Source: Bacteroidia bacterium | GTDB lineage: Bacteria > Bacteroidota > Bacteroidia > Chitinophagales > UBA2359 | Length of the DNA stretch: 64,000 nucleotides | Direction of reading: 5' to 3' | NCBI GenBank assembly: GCA_030427245.1 | Contig: JAUHXA010000035.1 | Span: forward strand, 1 to 64,000 | Part shown: positions 33,065 through 42,732 of the stretch, one piece after another | How the letters are laid out: each line of letters begins with the position of its first letter | How positions within the stretch are numbered: position 1 is the first letter of the stretch | Position numbers and translations under genes: made by a program | The notes under the pieces: model-generated | Seen by the model: the letters and a program-made list of their open reading frames with translations, nothing else | What the model was told of the DNA's origin: nothing | Databases searched by the model: none

Positions 33065-34879
33065 TTATTTTTCAGATTCCTTTTTCTGAAAATACTCCAA
33101 GATTGCAGCCGCCTGTTTTTTTGTCACCACTCCCTTCAATTCCTCCTCCGTAGCGGCTTTGATTTTTTTGATAGATTTGAAGTGCTTGAATAGTTTGTCA
33201 GATGTCTTTTTCCCAACTCCTACAATTCCTTCCAAGCCAGAAGTCATCGCTTCTTTGGAGCGAATTTGTCGGTGAAAAGTAATCGCGAAGCGGTGGGCTT
33301 CATTGCGGAGATGTTGTAGGAGTTTGAGGGCAGGAGAGCGTTTATCAATGTGCAAGGGAATTGGATCATTGGGAACATAGATTTCTTCCAGTTTTTTGGC
33401 AATGCCTACGATTGCCAACTGATTGTAGATATCCAGTTTTTTGAGGCTTTTGACTGCCGCACTCAACTGCCCTTTGCCTCCATCAATGACAATCAACTGT
33501 GGCAATTCTCGCTTTTCGGTCAAGAGGCGTTTGTAGCGACGGTAAACAACTTCTTCCATGGATGCAAAATCATCTGGACCGACTACGGTTTTGATGTGAA
33601 AATGTCGGTATTCTTTTTTAGCCGGTTTACCATTGCGGAAAATGACCATTGAAGCGACAGGAAAATGCCCCTGAATATTGGAGTTGTCGAAGCACTCAAT
33701 ATGTAAGGGTACTTCGGTCATTCGGAGGTCTTTCTTCAATTGGGTCAAGATTTCAAAACGTTTGTCGTTGGGATTCGAGCGGGTTTCGGATTTGAGTTCT
33801 TGTTGTTTTCGATAGTAGAAAGCGTTTTTTTGTGCCAAATCCATCAGGCGTTTCTTATCACCAATTTTTGGTACTACAATTTTGAGTTCTTTGTTTTGCA
33901 AAGCGACTTTGAATGGTAAATACAATTCGGTAGAATTGCTTTGTACTTGCGAACGGATTTCGTGAATGGCGATTTTTAGGAGTTCCTTATCGCTTTCGTC
34001 CAGTTTTTTGATGAGCTCTATCACCTTCGTTTGGATAATCGAACCGTTCACAACCTTAAAAAAACTCACATAGGCTTTGTCGCTTTCTTCGCTTCGCAAA
34101 ATATTGAAGACATCCACATTGTTGATTTTTGGATTCACAACTGTAGATTTGCCCTGGTAATCCTCCAATGCTTGAAGTTTTTCCTTCAAGCATTGGGCTT
34201 CTTCAAAGCGATATGCTTCGGCAGCTTCCTTGATTGCTTCCTTCAAATACCAAATCACCGAACGAATATTGCCTTTCAATATTTCTCGAATCTGCTTGAT
34301 AGCCAATAAGTAATCTTCCTCCGATTGAAGTGCTTCACAAGGTCCTTTGCAGTTGCCGATGTGGTATTCGAGGCAGACTTTGAATTTGTTGGCTTCAATG
34401 TTTTTCTCGCTGAGGTTAAAATTGCAGTTGCGGAGGTGAAAGAGGTTTTGCATCAACTCCAAGATTTGCTTTGCCCGAAAAGTTGAAGTATAAGGGCCTA
34501 AATATTCCGAACCATCTTGTATTACATTTCGAGTCATAAAAATGCGGGGAAAACGCTCGTTTTTGATACAGATATAGGGATAACTTTTGTCGTCTCGCAG
34601 CAGAACGTTGTATCTTGGCTGCCACTTTTTGATGAGCGCATTTTCCAACAAGAGGGCATCCTGTTCGGTTTCGACTACGGCAAACTCGATTCGCCTGATT
34701 TTGGAAACCATAATGGCGGTTTTGCGGTTGTCGTGTTTTTTGGTGAAGTAGGAGGACACCCGCTTGCGGAGGTCTTTGGATTTGCCGACATAAATGATTT
34801 TGTCGTTTTCGTCGAAGTATTTATAAATCCCAGGATTGTGGGGAATGGTGGGAAGAATTTTTTTTATATCTTGGTTCAT
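33065..34879 (-). CDS. uvrC: Excinuclease ABC subunit C
   Basis: 604 residues, the usual length. Domains in order are an N-terminal GIY-YIG nuclease (NPGIYKYF, KIIYVGKSKDLRKRV), a Cys-containing region (CLEYHIGNCKGPCE), a UVR motif (AYRFEEAQCLKEKLQ), the RNase H-like 5'-incision domain (IECFDNSNIQG, VIDGGKGQLSAA) and C-terminal helix-hairpin-helix repeats (LEGIVGVGKKTSDKLF). It makes both incisions in UvrABC nucleotide excision repair. It stands alone on the minus strand. Confidence 0.97.
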   Translation of the reverse strand: MNQDIKKILPTIPHNPGIYKYFDENDKIIYVGKSKDLRKRVSSYFTKKHDNRKTAIMVSKIRRIEFAVVETEQDALLLENALIKKWQPRYNVLLRDDKSYPYICIKNERFPRIFMTRNVIQDGSEYLGPYTSTFRAKQILELMQNLFHLRNCNFNLSEKNIEANKFKVCLEYHIGNCKGPCEALQSEEDYLLAIKQIREILKGNIRSVIWYLKEAIKEAAEAYRFEEAQCLKEKLQALEDYQGKSTVVNPKINNVDVFNILRSEESDKAYVSFFKVVNGSIIQTKVIELIKKLDESDKELLKIAIHEIRSQVQSNSTELYLPFKVALQNKELKIVVPKIGDKKRLMDLAQKNAFYYRKQQELKSETRSNPNDKRFEILTQLKKDLRMTEVPLHIECFDNSNIQGHFPVASMVIFRNGKPAKKEYRHFHIKTVVGPDDFASMEEVVYRRYKRLLTEKRELPQLIVIDGGKGQLSAAVKSLKKLDIYNQLAIVGIAKKLEEIYVPNDPIPLHIDKRSPALKLLQHLRNEAHRFAITFHRQIRSKEAMTSGLEGIVGVGKKTSDKLFKHFKSIKKIKAATEEELKGVVTKKQAAAILEYFQKKESEK

Positions 34880-34972
34880 TTGTTAAATGGTTGTATAGCT
34901 GAATGGTAATACTGCTAAATGGCTGAACTGTTTGGTTTTGGGAGTTCTTCATTTATAAAACAATAAAACAAT

Positions 34973-35944
34973 ATGTCTCTTACTGCAAAGACAAAAATAC
35001 TAAATAGTATCCGAACCATCTTCAAGTGGAAACCACTGGAATCTTGGCTGCAAAAAAATACGGTCAATAAACCCCTCTCTTCAATTTGGGGGAAATTGCC
35101 ACCGAATCACTATCAATATCCGACCAACAGTCTTAGGTTGGCTTGTGTGAATGGCATCAATTATGAGTTGGACATCAGTCACTTCAATGATTGGTCGGTG
35201 TATTTTGGACTAAAAGAACAACAACGAGAACGGCTTTTGGGTTTGGCAGAAAAGGGAAATACAGTCATTGATGTGGGAACAAATATTGGGGCAGTGAGTT
35301 TGCCTTTTGCTCAGACGGTAGGCATTGAAGGGAAGGTTATTAGTTTTGAGCCTCATCCTGTCACTCATCAAAAACTGCTGAAAAATTTGTCGCTCAATGA
35401 TTTTCCGCAGCTCATCCCATTGCAGAAAGGCTTAGGAGATGCCAAAGCGAATTTTACGATTAGCACAATTGATGAACACAATCCTGGACGAAATCGGATA
35501 TTGTCTGAAGGCAAAACCGAAGAGAGAGAGTTTGAAGTGTTGGAACAATATCAAATAGAAGTAGATACATTGGATAGCGTAGTAGCAGAACTTGAATTGA
35601 AGCGAGTGGACTTGGTAAAAATTGACGTAGAGGGTTTTGAATTAAAGGTATTACAAGGAGCGCAAAAAGTTTTATCCGATTTTAACCCAAAACTATTTAT
35701 AGAGTTAGATGACAATCATTTACGGTCGCAAGGCAGTTCTGCCAAGATTTTGTTAAATTTTTTAGCTGGATTAAAATACCTACTTTTCAAGGCTGCCAAC
35801 ATGGAAAGAATTGAAGCTTCAAAAGAGGAGTTTAAGAACTGTCACTTTGATATTGTTGCCATTAAAAGTGTTGGAGGGCATAAGAATCAGAAGTTTAGTG
35901 ACTTTGAGTCTAAACCAGAAATGGATTTAAGATCCAAAAAATAG
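34973..35944 (+). CDS. FkbM-family methyltransferase
   Basis: 323 residues. The FkbM pattern is visible: VIDVGTNIGAVSLPFAQTVG (SAM-binding motif I), VISFEPHPVTHQKLLKNLSL, and VDLVKIDVEGFELKVLQGA. FkbM enzymes O-methylate sugars or small molecules, often in glycan or polyketide pathways. No glycan cluster is adjacent. The gene is divergent from uvrC with 93 bp between starts. Confidence 0.85.
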   Translation: MSLTAKTKILNSIRTIFKWKPLESWLQKNTVNKPLSSIWGKLPPNHYQYPTNSLRLACVNGINYELDISHFNDWSVYFGLKEQQRERLLGLAEKGNTVIDVGTNIGAVSLPFAQTVGIEGKVISFEPHPVTHQKLLKNLSLNDFPQLIPLQKGLGDAKANFTISTIDEHNPGRNRILSEGKTEEREFEVLEQYQIEVDTLDSVVAELELKRVDLVKIDVEGFELKVLQGAQKVLSDFNPKLFIELDDNHLRSQGSSAKILLNFLAGLKYLLFKAANMERIEASKEEFKNCHFDIVAIKSVGGHKNQKFSDFESKPEMDLRSKK

Positions 35945-36097
35945 TCTACTCTTCAATTTTTTTTAAAGCTTTTTAAACAAATTTGAAACAAAAGATGTTT
36001 GAATGTAGAACAAAAAGGATGAATACTCGTTCATAGTTTCATATATTCATGCTTTAATTTCGATTTAACATATTTTTCAACAAAAAATAAAGTAATC

Positions 36098-36415
36098 ATG
36101 GCTTTAGAATTCACGGATAGCAATTTTGAAGAAGTAGTTTTGGACTCTGGCAAATTAGCAGTGGTAGACTTTTGGGCTCCTTGGTGCGGTCCTTGTCGCA
36201 TGGTCGGTCCTATCATCGAAGAATTGTACAACGAACATGGTGAGGATGTAGTCATTGGAAAGGTAAATGTGGACGAAAATCCCACTATTTCAATGAAATA
36301 TCGTGTGCGTAACATTCCCACAGTATTATTCATCAAAGATGGAAAATTGGTAGATAAAATCGTAGGCGCTGCTTCAAAAGCTGCTTATGCTGAGAAAATA
36401 ACTGCCAACGTATAA
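36098..36415 (+). CDS. trxA: Thioredoxin
   Basis: 105 residues with the canonical redox site FWAPWCGPCRMV near residue 30-35, the cis-Pro loop IPTVLFIKDG and a conserved Asp in the N-terminal strand. It reduces disulfides in the cytoplasm with thioredoxin reductase. No signal peptide. A strong hairpin follows the stop codon. Confidence 0.96.
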   Translation: MALEFTDSNFEEVVLDSGKLAVVDFWAPWCGPCRMVGPIIEELYNEHGEDVVIGKVNVDENPTISMKYRVRNIPTVLFIKDGKLVDKIVGAASKAAYAEKITANV

Positions 36416-36441
36416 ACAAGCACATTGTAAAAACATAAAAA

Positions 36442-36474
36442 AAGCCTTCGGAAGTTCACAACTTTCGAAGGCTT
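36442..36474. terminator. Bidirectional terminator between trxA and the antiporter
   Basis: Stem AAGCCTTCGGAAGTT / AACTTTCGAAGGCTT with a three-base loop, flanked by A-tract on the left and T-tract on the right. It can therefore end transcription from both converging genes (trxA and the antiporter at 36484-37770). Confidence 0.85.
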
Positions 36475-36483
36475 TTTTTATGC

Positions 36484-37770
36484 TTACTTTTCTGCCTTTT
36501 CGGCTAAGACTTCAATAGAAGGAGCTTTCCATCTTTCGTAACCTACGGGTGAATCCAAAGCTTTGCGAACCGCTCGGCTGGTGCGTTGTTTGTCGTAAAT
36601 CATTGCAGCAGTCATGATCAAACTCGTAACAATGATGATGAACAACAAAATGCCCGCTTCAAAACCCGCTACTCTTGCATTTTGAGGAATGGCATAAAAC
36701 AAGAGAATGGTAATCAAACCACGAGGAGCAATAAACAATTGGGGTACAATGTCTTTTCCTACAAATATTCTCAATATAACAAAACGAATGATGTAAATTG
36801 AAAGGATAATCAAACCGCTTATCATGGCTACGTTCATGCTCGCTAGAGAGGCAAGTGAAATCGTAATTCCGAAAATGACAAAGAAAAAAGTTCGCACCAC
36901 AAAAGCAGTTTCCATCGTAATGACATGCAAGCCTTCATAAATGTGTTTGGCTTTCTCCAAATGGAGCCATTTTCTGAGTCTGCCCTGAAAAAACAGGGGC
37001 ATGTTGGCAATCAACAATCCAAACACCAAAATGATGATTAAGCTGGATAAGTGCATTTTTTTACCAATTGCATACAACAACAACAACACGGCAATGAGCA
37101 AAAACAGTTTGGTATGTGTCTTGATTTTTTGAAATACCAAGACAATTAAGTAGCTCGCAATCAGTGACAAAATTACGGTCAAAATGACATTTCCCCCAAA
37201 GCCAATAATACCACTCGAATGTTCGGCTGCATCCATTTGTCCAGTTAGAAAGTAAAATACCATGATGCCGAGGATATCCGAAAAGGTACTTTCATAGATA
37301 TGAAATTCTTTTTTGGTGTCGCTCAACCCCGATACACTCGGAATGATGATAGCGCTTGACAAAATAGATAGAGGCGTTGCATAGAGCCATGCCGCTTCCA
37401 TAGACATATCTGGAATGAATTCATGTAAAATCAAGGCCGCTACCCATATAGAAAGCATCAAACCAATGAATGCGATTCCAAAGGCTTTGGCAATGGGAAT
37501 GGATTTTTCTCGCTTCAATTCCAATTCCAACGCAGCTTCCAACACAATCATGATCAAGCCAACTATTCCCAACAGTTCGAGAATTGGAAAAAAATTGATG
37601 CTTTCGGCGCCTCCAACAGCATCCAACCCAAACTTTAGTACGATGCCCAATATGATGAGCATCAACACAGAAGGAATATTGGTTTTGCGGGAGAGTTCTC
37701 CAAAAAAGAAGGACAAAATAAGTATGACCGAGGCGGCAATAATTAGATTGTAAGAGGTTAAAATTTCCAT
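36484..37770 (-). CDS. Cation:proton antiporter (NhaP/CPA1-like)
   Basis: 428 residues from MEILTSYNL at 37770; an upstream in-frame ATG at 37824 overlaps the preceding gene and gives a poor N-terminus. About 12 membrane helices are visible, starting with LIIAASVILILSFFFGEL and KTNIPSVLMLIILGI. The central helix segment ATPLSILSSAIIIPSV and conserved acids are typical of CPA-type Na+(K+)/H+ exchangers. There is a short C-terminal tail only, without a TrkA domain. It is the last gene of a three-gene minus-strand operon (13 bp to the previous gene). Confidence 0.85.
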   Translation of the reverse strand: MEILTSYNLIIAASVILILSFFFGELSRKTNIPSVLMLIILGIVLKFGLDAVGGAESINFFPILELLGIVGLIMIVLEAALELELKREKSIPIAKAFGIAFIGLMLSIWVAALILHEFIPDMSMEAAWLYATPLSILSSAIIIPSVSGLSDTKKEFHIYESTFSDILGIMVFYFLTGQMDAAEHSSGIIGFGGNVILTVILSLIASYLIVLVFQKIKTHTKLFLLIAVLLLLYAIGKKMHLSSLIIILVFGLLIANMPLFFQGRLRKWLHLEKAKHIYEGLHVITMETAFVVRTFFFVIFGITISLASLASMNVAMISGLIILSIYIIRFVILRIFVGKDIVPQLFIAPRGLITILLFYAIPQNARVAGFEAGILLFIIIVTSLIMTAAMIYDKQRTSRAVRKALDSPVGYERWKAPSIEVLAEKAEK

Positions 37771-37783
37771 ATTGTAGATTGAT

Positions 37784-38503
37784 TTATTTTTTAGATGTTT
37801 TACAATGGTAGCCCCATTCTTCAATCAGAAGCATCAGATCCTGCAAATGACTTTCTTCTTTGATGATCATTTGTGCATCTATTTGATTTGGGATTTCGGT
37901 AGAGCGTATCAATGTAGGCTTGTGATTCCAGTCGAGATAAGGAGCAGTTGCCAACAAATCCATTAGCTGACGGATATGGTCTGTTTTTTCTTTGGTGTCA
38001 ATAGGACTTATTTTCAATTGATAGAGTCCTCCAATCTCTTCTCCCGATTCCAATAAATATCCATCTGCCAGTAATTGAGAATAGCTGACAAAAAATAAAC
38101 CCTTGCTTGTACTTAGTTTCAAGCCCAAACGTTCTATTCTCGATATGACCCCATGTAGGTTGTTGGTCGTCAATCGTTTGTCGATTCCAATGGCATTGTC
38201 AAACTGAACTATTCGACCACTCATGTAGTTTTTAATATGTGAAAAACCCACCAAAAGCAACAAACCCATTAGCAAACCGTGAAAAATGGGGTTGATAAGT
38301 ACAAACACACTGCTCAAAATTAAGACGACCAAAGGCTCATAGATGAGCAATAAGTGGTAAATCCACTTTTTGAAGTGCTTTTGCCAATTGCCAAATATTT
38401 GAAATCGCTCCAAAATCTGATGTAGAAATTGAAGGAAGAAATACAATGCAAATAAGACAAGTGCAATGGTCAAAAAATTTCCCCAACTGAATTGTGTATC
38501 CAT
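37784..38503 (-). CDS. MscS-like small-conductance channel family protein (atypical)
   Basis: 239 residues. Three hydrophobic segments (about 10-28, 50-70, 72-90) are followed by a beta-rich region, GRIVQFDNAIGIDKRLTT then GVISRIERLGLKLSTSKGLF and FVSYSQLLADGY, which follows the order of the MscS Sm-like domain (GxVxxI...R.T.I.T.DG....PN..). A C-terminal alpha/beta tail follows. The MscS pore-helix Gly/Ala pattern is weak and the usual PN of the beta domain is replaced by SY, so channel activity is uncertain. It lies between an ATPase gene and an antiporter gene, suggesting a joint role in ion or osmotic control. Confidence 0.55.
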   Translation of the reverse strand: MDTQFSWGNFLTIALVLFALYFFLQFLHQILERFQIFGNWQKHFKKWIYHLLLIYEPLVVLILSSVFVLINPIFHGLLMGLLLLVGFSHIKNYMSGRIVQFDNAIGIDKRLTTNNLHGVISRIERLGLKLSTSKGLFFVSYSQLLADGYLLESGEEIGGLYQLKISPIDTKEKTDHIRQLMDLLATAPYLDWNHKPTLIRSTEIPNQIDAQMIIKEESHLQDLMLLIEEWGYHCKTSKK

Positions 38504-38573
38504 TTTTTAAGAAATAAATGAAAATTTAAAATTAAAACTGCCAGTTAATACTTTTTAGACTTTGGAGCGAAGG

Positions 38574-40973
38574 TTAATCATAAAACTTCAAGTGTCCCTT
38601 TTCCTCCAATAACCGCCCAATATCGTTGGCACTCGCTTCATTGATTTCGAGCCATCCGTCCAAATGACGAATCAAAATACCAATACTGATGAGGCGTTGG
38701 AGAATACTGACATATTTTTCTTTGAAAGGAGCTCCAAATAGTTTTCGCAAGCGATATTCATTCGTGCGTTTTTCTATCATAATGGCAGCCAATAAGATAG
38801 TTGTATCAGGGTTGAGAAAATTGGGCAAAGAATAAGAAGTGCTGTATTCTTGTCTTACACGCTCACCGTCCAACTTTCGAGTAGAATAAGACCATTGATT
38901 CAGCGCATCGCCCACATTTCCCTCCGAATCCTTGTAGATGTTGTTGGTCATTTTTTTGAATTGTTGGGGAGTTACTTCTTTTCCTTCTTTGTCCACCAGA
39001 ACTTTGTGGGTCGCTCCATGTCGAATCAAAATGGCTTGGCGAACTTCTTCGAGACTCATTTTGTCCAAATTGATGGATGCCTGAAAAACTTTGTTGAGGC
39101 TGTAAATTTTGTCGAGATGTGCCTTGAGCCAATTGCTCATAGACACCACAAAGAAAATCCGTCCCGAATAACTATCAATATAATTTTGGAGTTCTCGTAC
39201 ATTTTGACTGAGAGAAATCGTAGGGCTTGCCCACAATTCGAGGTCGTCCAACCAAATCAAAGGAAAGTCATTGAGGGTATAGTTTTTGATAAACTCCAAA
39301 GCTTCACCCAAATCGTATCCAACTGAAAGCTTACGCCCCTTGATATTGATAACCGAGTTGGGCAAAAGGCGAATGTTGTTTTCGGGAAAGTATTGATTCG
39401 CCACCAATTCTCCAAAAAGCGACTTGCCCGAAAACCGTTGACCACTCAAAATCACTGCACCCCTAAATCCCAATTTCCACTGTTCGATAAGTGATTCAAT
39501 GTGTTGAAGTTCGGTTTTTCGGCCTACCCAAAAAGATTCTCCAATGTAGCCTTTGGTCAGAAAAATACTCGAATATTGATTGTTGGCACTATCAGGTGTG
39601 CGGCTTTGCACATATCGGACTATTTTTTCGGAAGTACTCAGCCGTTTTTCCCCTTCGATTGAAGTCTTGAGTTGTCTAACTGTCCCCAATTGTTGTTTCC
39701 ACCAATGTTGTGCCTTTATGAGCCACTCATTTTGATTGATTTTCAGTTGGTTGATAGTAGATTGAAGGGCAATCGGCAAAAAGTCATCATTCTTGTAAAC
39801 ATTCGACACCCTAAAGGTTTGTTTCAAGCGTTCCTTTATCAATGCATCAAGTTCAAAAAGCTCTTGTTCCCAAGTAGTTGTTTTTTTCAAAAAAGCATGT
39901 AAAGGCTGACTAATTTCCTCTTTTTTCACCTCCGATACTTTGCCTTCCTTACTTTCATTTGCCAACAAAATGGCTCTGTTTCGGATGTTCAAAAGCGACA
40001 TTTTTATGCCATTCGTTACACTCTCCGTCAATTCCCACACTTCATACAATAGAGGCAAAACCTCAGAATCCAGCCACTGTCTTACGCTTTTTTGAAAATT
40101 GATTTCCTTATATTGAAGTAATCCTTCATTTGTATATACGTGCACCTGTGTCTTTCCAACCAAGCTTTCTAATTTAGCTTCCAGTCCAGTTGTAAAAGCC
40201 TTGGTATGATTCAAGGTTCTGATTCCACCCTCAATATCCTCCAAATGAACCGCTACCTTTCCTGCTTTATCAGAGATATGTTCCGAAATAAATCCTATTG
40301 TTTCTTTGGCAGTTGATTTTATTTCTTCAATTTCTTTTTCGCAAAGTGCTATTGTTTGGTGTACAAAATCCCTGATTTCTGCAAACTGCTCTACTGTTTC
40401 TTCGAGTTTTTCGCCTTTCAGCCACAAAAGTTTGGTTTGTTGAGGAATTTGCACCAACTGTTCACGATACGCCTGCCAGGGATTGGCTTGTAGTTTCCAT
40501 TGGTCAATCTGTTTACGACTGCCCCTCTTCGATAACTGAATCCTTTTTACTTGCTCATCAAAATATGCCTTTAATGCTTCAAAAGCCTTTAGAACGGCCT
40601 CTTTAGATTGCATTTTCAAACGCATCATATCGGACTCTGTCACGACTCCATCTGCAAAAAGTATTTGCGCCTTTTGTTGTTCAAAAAAAATATCTCTCCA
40701 CAAAACCAAAAACTGCTTGGCTCGGTCTGCCCACAAAAAATGTATCACGTAAAAAGGCAATGAGGAATCCGCATCTTCCATATTGTTTTCAATCGCAGTA
40801 TTCAGTTGTTCTAAGCTGAAATCACCTATCTCAATCATCTTTTTTGACAACAAGACAGAGCCTTCGACCAGAGCTTCAGAGTATTTAGACCATTCACTAT
40901 GCGACCAAGTTCTTTCTATCGTTTGCTCAATAGGGGCATCAATAGAAGATAATTGAGTTTTTAGTTGTTGCAT
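38574..40973 (-). CDS. Large ATPase with coiled-coil N-terminus, family unknown
   Basis: 799 residues. Residues 1-470 are helical and charged with coiled-coil stretches. From ~485 an AAA-type module starts: VILSGQRFSGKSLFGEL (Walker A), FPLIWLDDLELWA (Walker B), and FFVVSMSNWLKAHLDKIYSL, a sensor-1-like segment. A winged-helix-like C-terminus follows (RLISIGILIRHLDGWLEI). The MWFG-like WVGRKTELQHIESLIEQW before the P-loop resembles STAND/ORC-type ATPases. I do not recognise the family. It heads a probable operon with an MscS-like gene and an antiporter (70 bp and 13 bp gaps). Confidence 0.65.
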   Translation of the reverse strand: MQQLKTQLSSIDAPIEQTIERTWSHSEWSKYSEALVEGSVLLSKKMIEIGDFSLEQLNTAIENNMEDADSSLPFYVIHFLWADRAKQFLVLWRDIFFEQQKAQILFADGVVTESDMMRLKMQSKEAVLKAFEALKAYFDEQVKRIQLSKRGSRKQIDQWKLQANPWQAYREQLVQIPQQTKLLWLKGEKLEETVEQFAEIRDFVHQTIALCEKEIEEIKSTAKETIGFISEHISDKAGKVAVHLEDIEGGIRTLNHTKAFTTGLEAKLESLVGKTQVHVYTNEGLLQYKEINFQKSVRQWLDSEVLPLLYEVWELTESVTNGIKMSLLNIRNRAILLANESKEGKVSEVKKEEISQPLHAFLKKTTTWEQELFELDALIKERLKQTFRVSNVYKNDDFLPIALQSTINQLKINQNEWLIKAQHWWKQQLGTVRQLKTSIEGEKRLSTSEKIVRYVQSRTPDSANNQYSSIFLTKGYIGESFWVGRKTELQHIESLIEQWKLGFRGAVILSGQRFSGKSLFGELVANQYFPENNIRLLPNSVINIKGRKLSVGYDLGEALEFIKNYTLNDFPLIWLDDLELWASPTISLSQNVRELQNYIDSYSGRIFFVVSMSNWLKAHLDKIYSLNKVFQASINLDKMSLEEVRQAILIRHGATHKVLVDKEGKEVTPQQFKKMTNNIYKDSEGNVGDALNQWSYSTRKLDGERVRQEYSTSYSLPNFLNPDTTILLAAIMIEKRTNEYRLRKLFGAPFKEKYVSILQRLISIGILIRHLDGWLEINEASANDIGRLLEEKGHLKFYD

Positions 40974-41069
40974 TGAAAGAGTTTAGCAGGTATTCTATTT
41001 TTTTAATAAGAATTAAAGATATACTATTTTTTAATCAAGATTGAAAAAATAGTTCTATATTTCAGAAAA

Positions 41070-41104
41070 ACACAAAATTGTCTTGTTTAGACAAGGTTTT
41101 GTGT
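41070..41104 (-). terminator. Hairpin terminator after the phytoene-desaturase-like gene
   Basis: ACACAAAATTGTCT (41070-41083) pairs with AGACAAGGTTTTGTGT (41089-41104) with a one-base bulge region. It lies 23 bp beyond the 3' end of the minus-strand gene at 41127, in the right place to end its transcription. Confidence 0.6.
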
Positions 41105-41126
41105 AATGGTAACATTTTTTAACTCC

Positions 41127-42584
41127 TCATTTTATCAACCCGTCCACAATCTTAGCCGACAACAAACAAAGCGGAATCCCGCCTCCAGGATGCACACTTC
41201 CTCCACAAAAATACAGGGCTTTGATGTTGCTCGAAAAATTGGGATGCCTTAAGAAAGCCGCAAACTTGTTATTCGAGTTGCTGCCGTACAATGCGCCTTG
41301 ATGCGATGCCGTTTTGGCTTCAATACTTCGAGGATCTAAGATGGCTTCAGTTACTATGAGTTTGGAAACATCAACCTTCAACATTCTTGTCAATTTTTGC
41401 AAGATATTTTGGCGAGTTGCTTCAATGAGGGCTTCCCAATCCTGTCCTTCATTTGAAGGAACATTTACCATCACAAACCAATTTTCACAGCCTTTTGGCG
41501 CATCATTTGGTTGGTATTTAGAGCTGATATTCAAGTAAATGGTGGGGTCATGATAGACTGTTTTTTGCTTGAAGATGTGGTCAAATTCCTCTTTGTAGTT
41601 TTCACTGAAGAAAATATTGTGCAAATCCAATTGGGGAAATTGCCGCTTGATGCCCCAATAAAAAATCAAGGCAGAACTTGATTTCGGTTGCTGCAAAGTT
41701 TTTTCGGGAGCTTTCTCATTAGGCAATAATCGCTTGTAAGTATAAAAAACATCCATGTTGCTTACCACCCTATCAAAACTCCACAACTTTCCTTCCACTT
41801 TCAATCCCACCACTTTTTTGCCTTGTACTTCAATGCTTTCAACTCGGCTATTGAAGCGAAAAATCACGCCCAATTCTTTGGCTACTCGCAAAAGCGTTTG
41901 GGTAATCGCATACATGCCACCTATCGGAAAATACGCTCCCAAATTGTGTTCGAGGTGCGGAATGATGTTGAGTGTTGCAGGAGCTTGATAGGGGTCTGAG
42001 CCATTGTATGTAGCGAAGCGGTTGAAGAGTTGGGTGACCTTTGGGCTTTCAAATTGAAGTTGATTTGCCTCATTCATGGTTTTGGTTAAATCCAATTGTG
42101 GCAAACGTGAAATGGCTTTTAAAGTTGAAGTTTGAAAGTAAGTTTGCAGCTTGTGTAGGGAATTTTCGAGAAAAATTTTCTTGGTCAAATCGTATTTTTG
42201 GCGGCTTCGTTCTAAATGCTCAAACACTTTCTGAGGATGTTCACCCGTTTTTTTATAGACTTCAATGCAAAACTCCTTTACCTTCGAGAATCCTTCAATT
42301 ACCGTTCCGTCCTCATAAAAATATTTGCAGACAGTTGGTAAGCGGGTATAAGCAAAATAATCCACCGTATTTTTATCTGCCAATTCCAGCAATTCATCCA
42401 CCAAAGTTGGTAAGGTAAACAAAGAAGGGCCTGCATCAAAGCGAAAACCATCTTGTTCTATTTGCGACAATTTGCCGCCAGCGTAATCATTCGCTTCAAA
42501 AACAGTCACTTCAATGCCTCTGCAAGCCAATCGAATAGCCGTAGCCAAACCCGCAATGCCTGCTCCAATGATGCCAATTTTCAT
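41127..42584 (-). CDS. Phytoene desaturase (CrtI-family) oxidoreductase
   Basis: 485 residues. The FAD-binding dinucleotide fold opens the protein (KIGIIGAGIAGLATAIRLAC, then VTVFEANDYAGGKLSQI and FRFDAGPSLFTLP). The C-terminus FCGGSVHPGGGIPLCLLSAK is the CrtI-type end signature. Such enzymes desaturate or hydroxylate carotenoid precursors. No other carotenoid genes are adjacent, so it could be CrtI, CrtD or a related retinol-saturase-like enzyme. Confidence 0.85.
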   Translation of the reverse strand: MKIGIIGAGIAGLATAIRLACRGIEVTVFEANDYAGGKLSQIEQDGFRFDAGPSLFTLPTLVDELLELADKNTVDYFAYTRLPTVCKYFYEDGTVIEGFSKVKEFCIEVYKKTGEHPQKVFEHLERSRQKYDLTKKIFLENSLHKLQTYFQTSTLKAISRLPQLDLTKTMNEANQLQFESPKVTQLFNRFATYNGSDPYQAPATLNIIPHLEHNLGAYFPIGGMYAITQTLLRVAKELGVIFRFNSRVESIEVQGKKVVGLKVEGKLWSFDRVVSNMDVFYTYKRLLPNEKAPEKTLQQPKSSSALIFYWGIKRQFPQLDLHNIFFSENYKEEFDHIFKQKTVYHDPTIYLNISSKYQPNDAPKGCENWFVMVNVPSNEGQDWEALIEATRQNILQKLTRMLKVDVSKLIVTEAILDPRSIEAKTASHQGALYGSNSNNKFAAFLRHPNFSSNIKALYFCGGSVHPGGGIPLCLLSAKIVDGLIK

Positions 42585-42630
42585 ATTTGATAACAGATTG
42601 TTTGAGCGAATATAAACAGATTATCAAAAA

Positions 42631-42696
42631 TCAACTCCCAAACACTCCCACATAATTAGAAGGCGTAATCGCAACAATTCTTGCGAACTTTCTTTT
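42631..42696 (-). pseudogene. Duplicated purB 3'-end remnant (possible att site)
   Basis: The minus-strand reading KRKFARIVAITPSNYVGVFG followed by Ser and a stop matches the C-terminus of purB at 47052 (ELRGITPFNYVGVFGGK). The DNA match is strongest over CCCAAAC through GGCGTAATC. It lies just beyond the distal end of the R-M/lipoprotein/YhcG block. I interpret it as the displaced original 3' end of purB left by an integration event. Confidence 0.6.
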
Positions 42697-42732
42697 TCAC
42701 TTGATAAAATACTCAATGCTCATCTGTTTATT

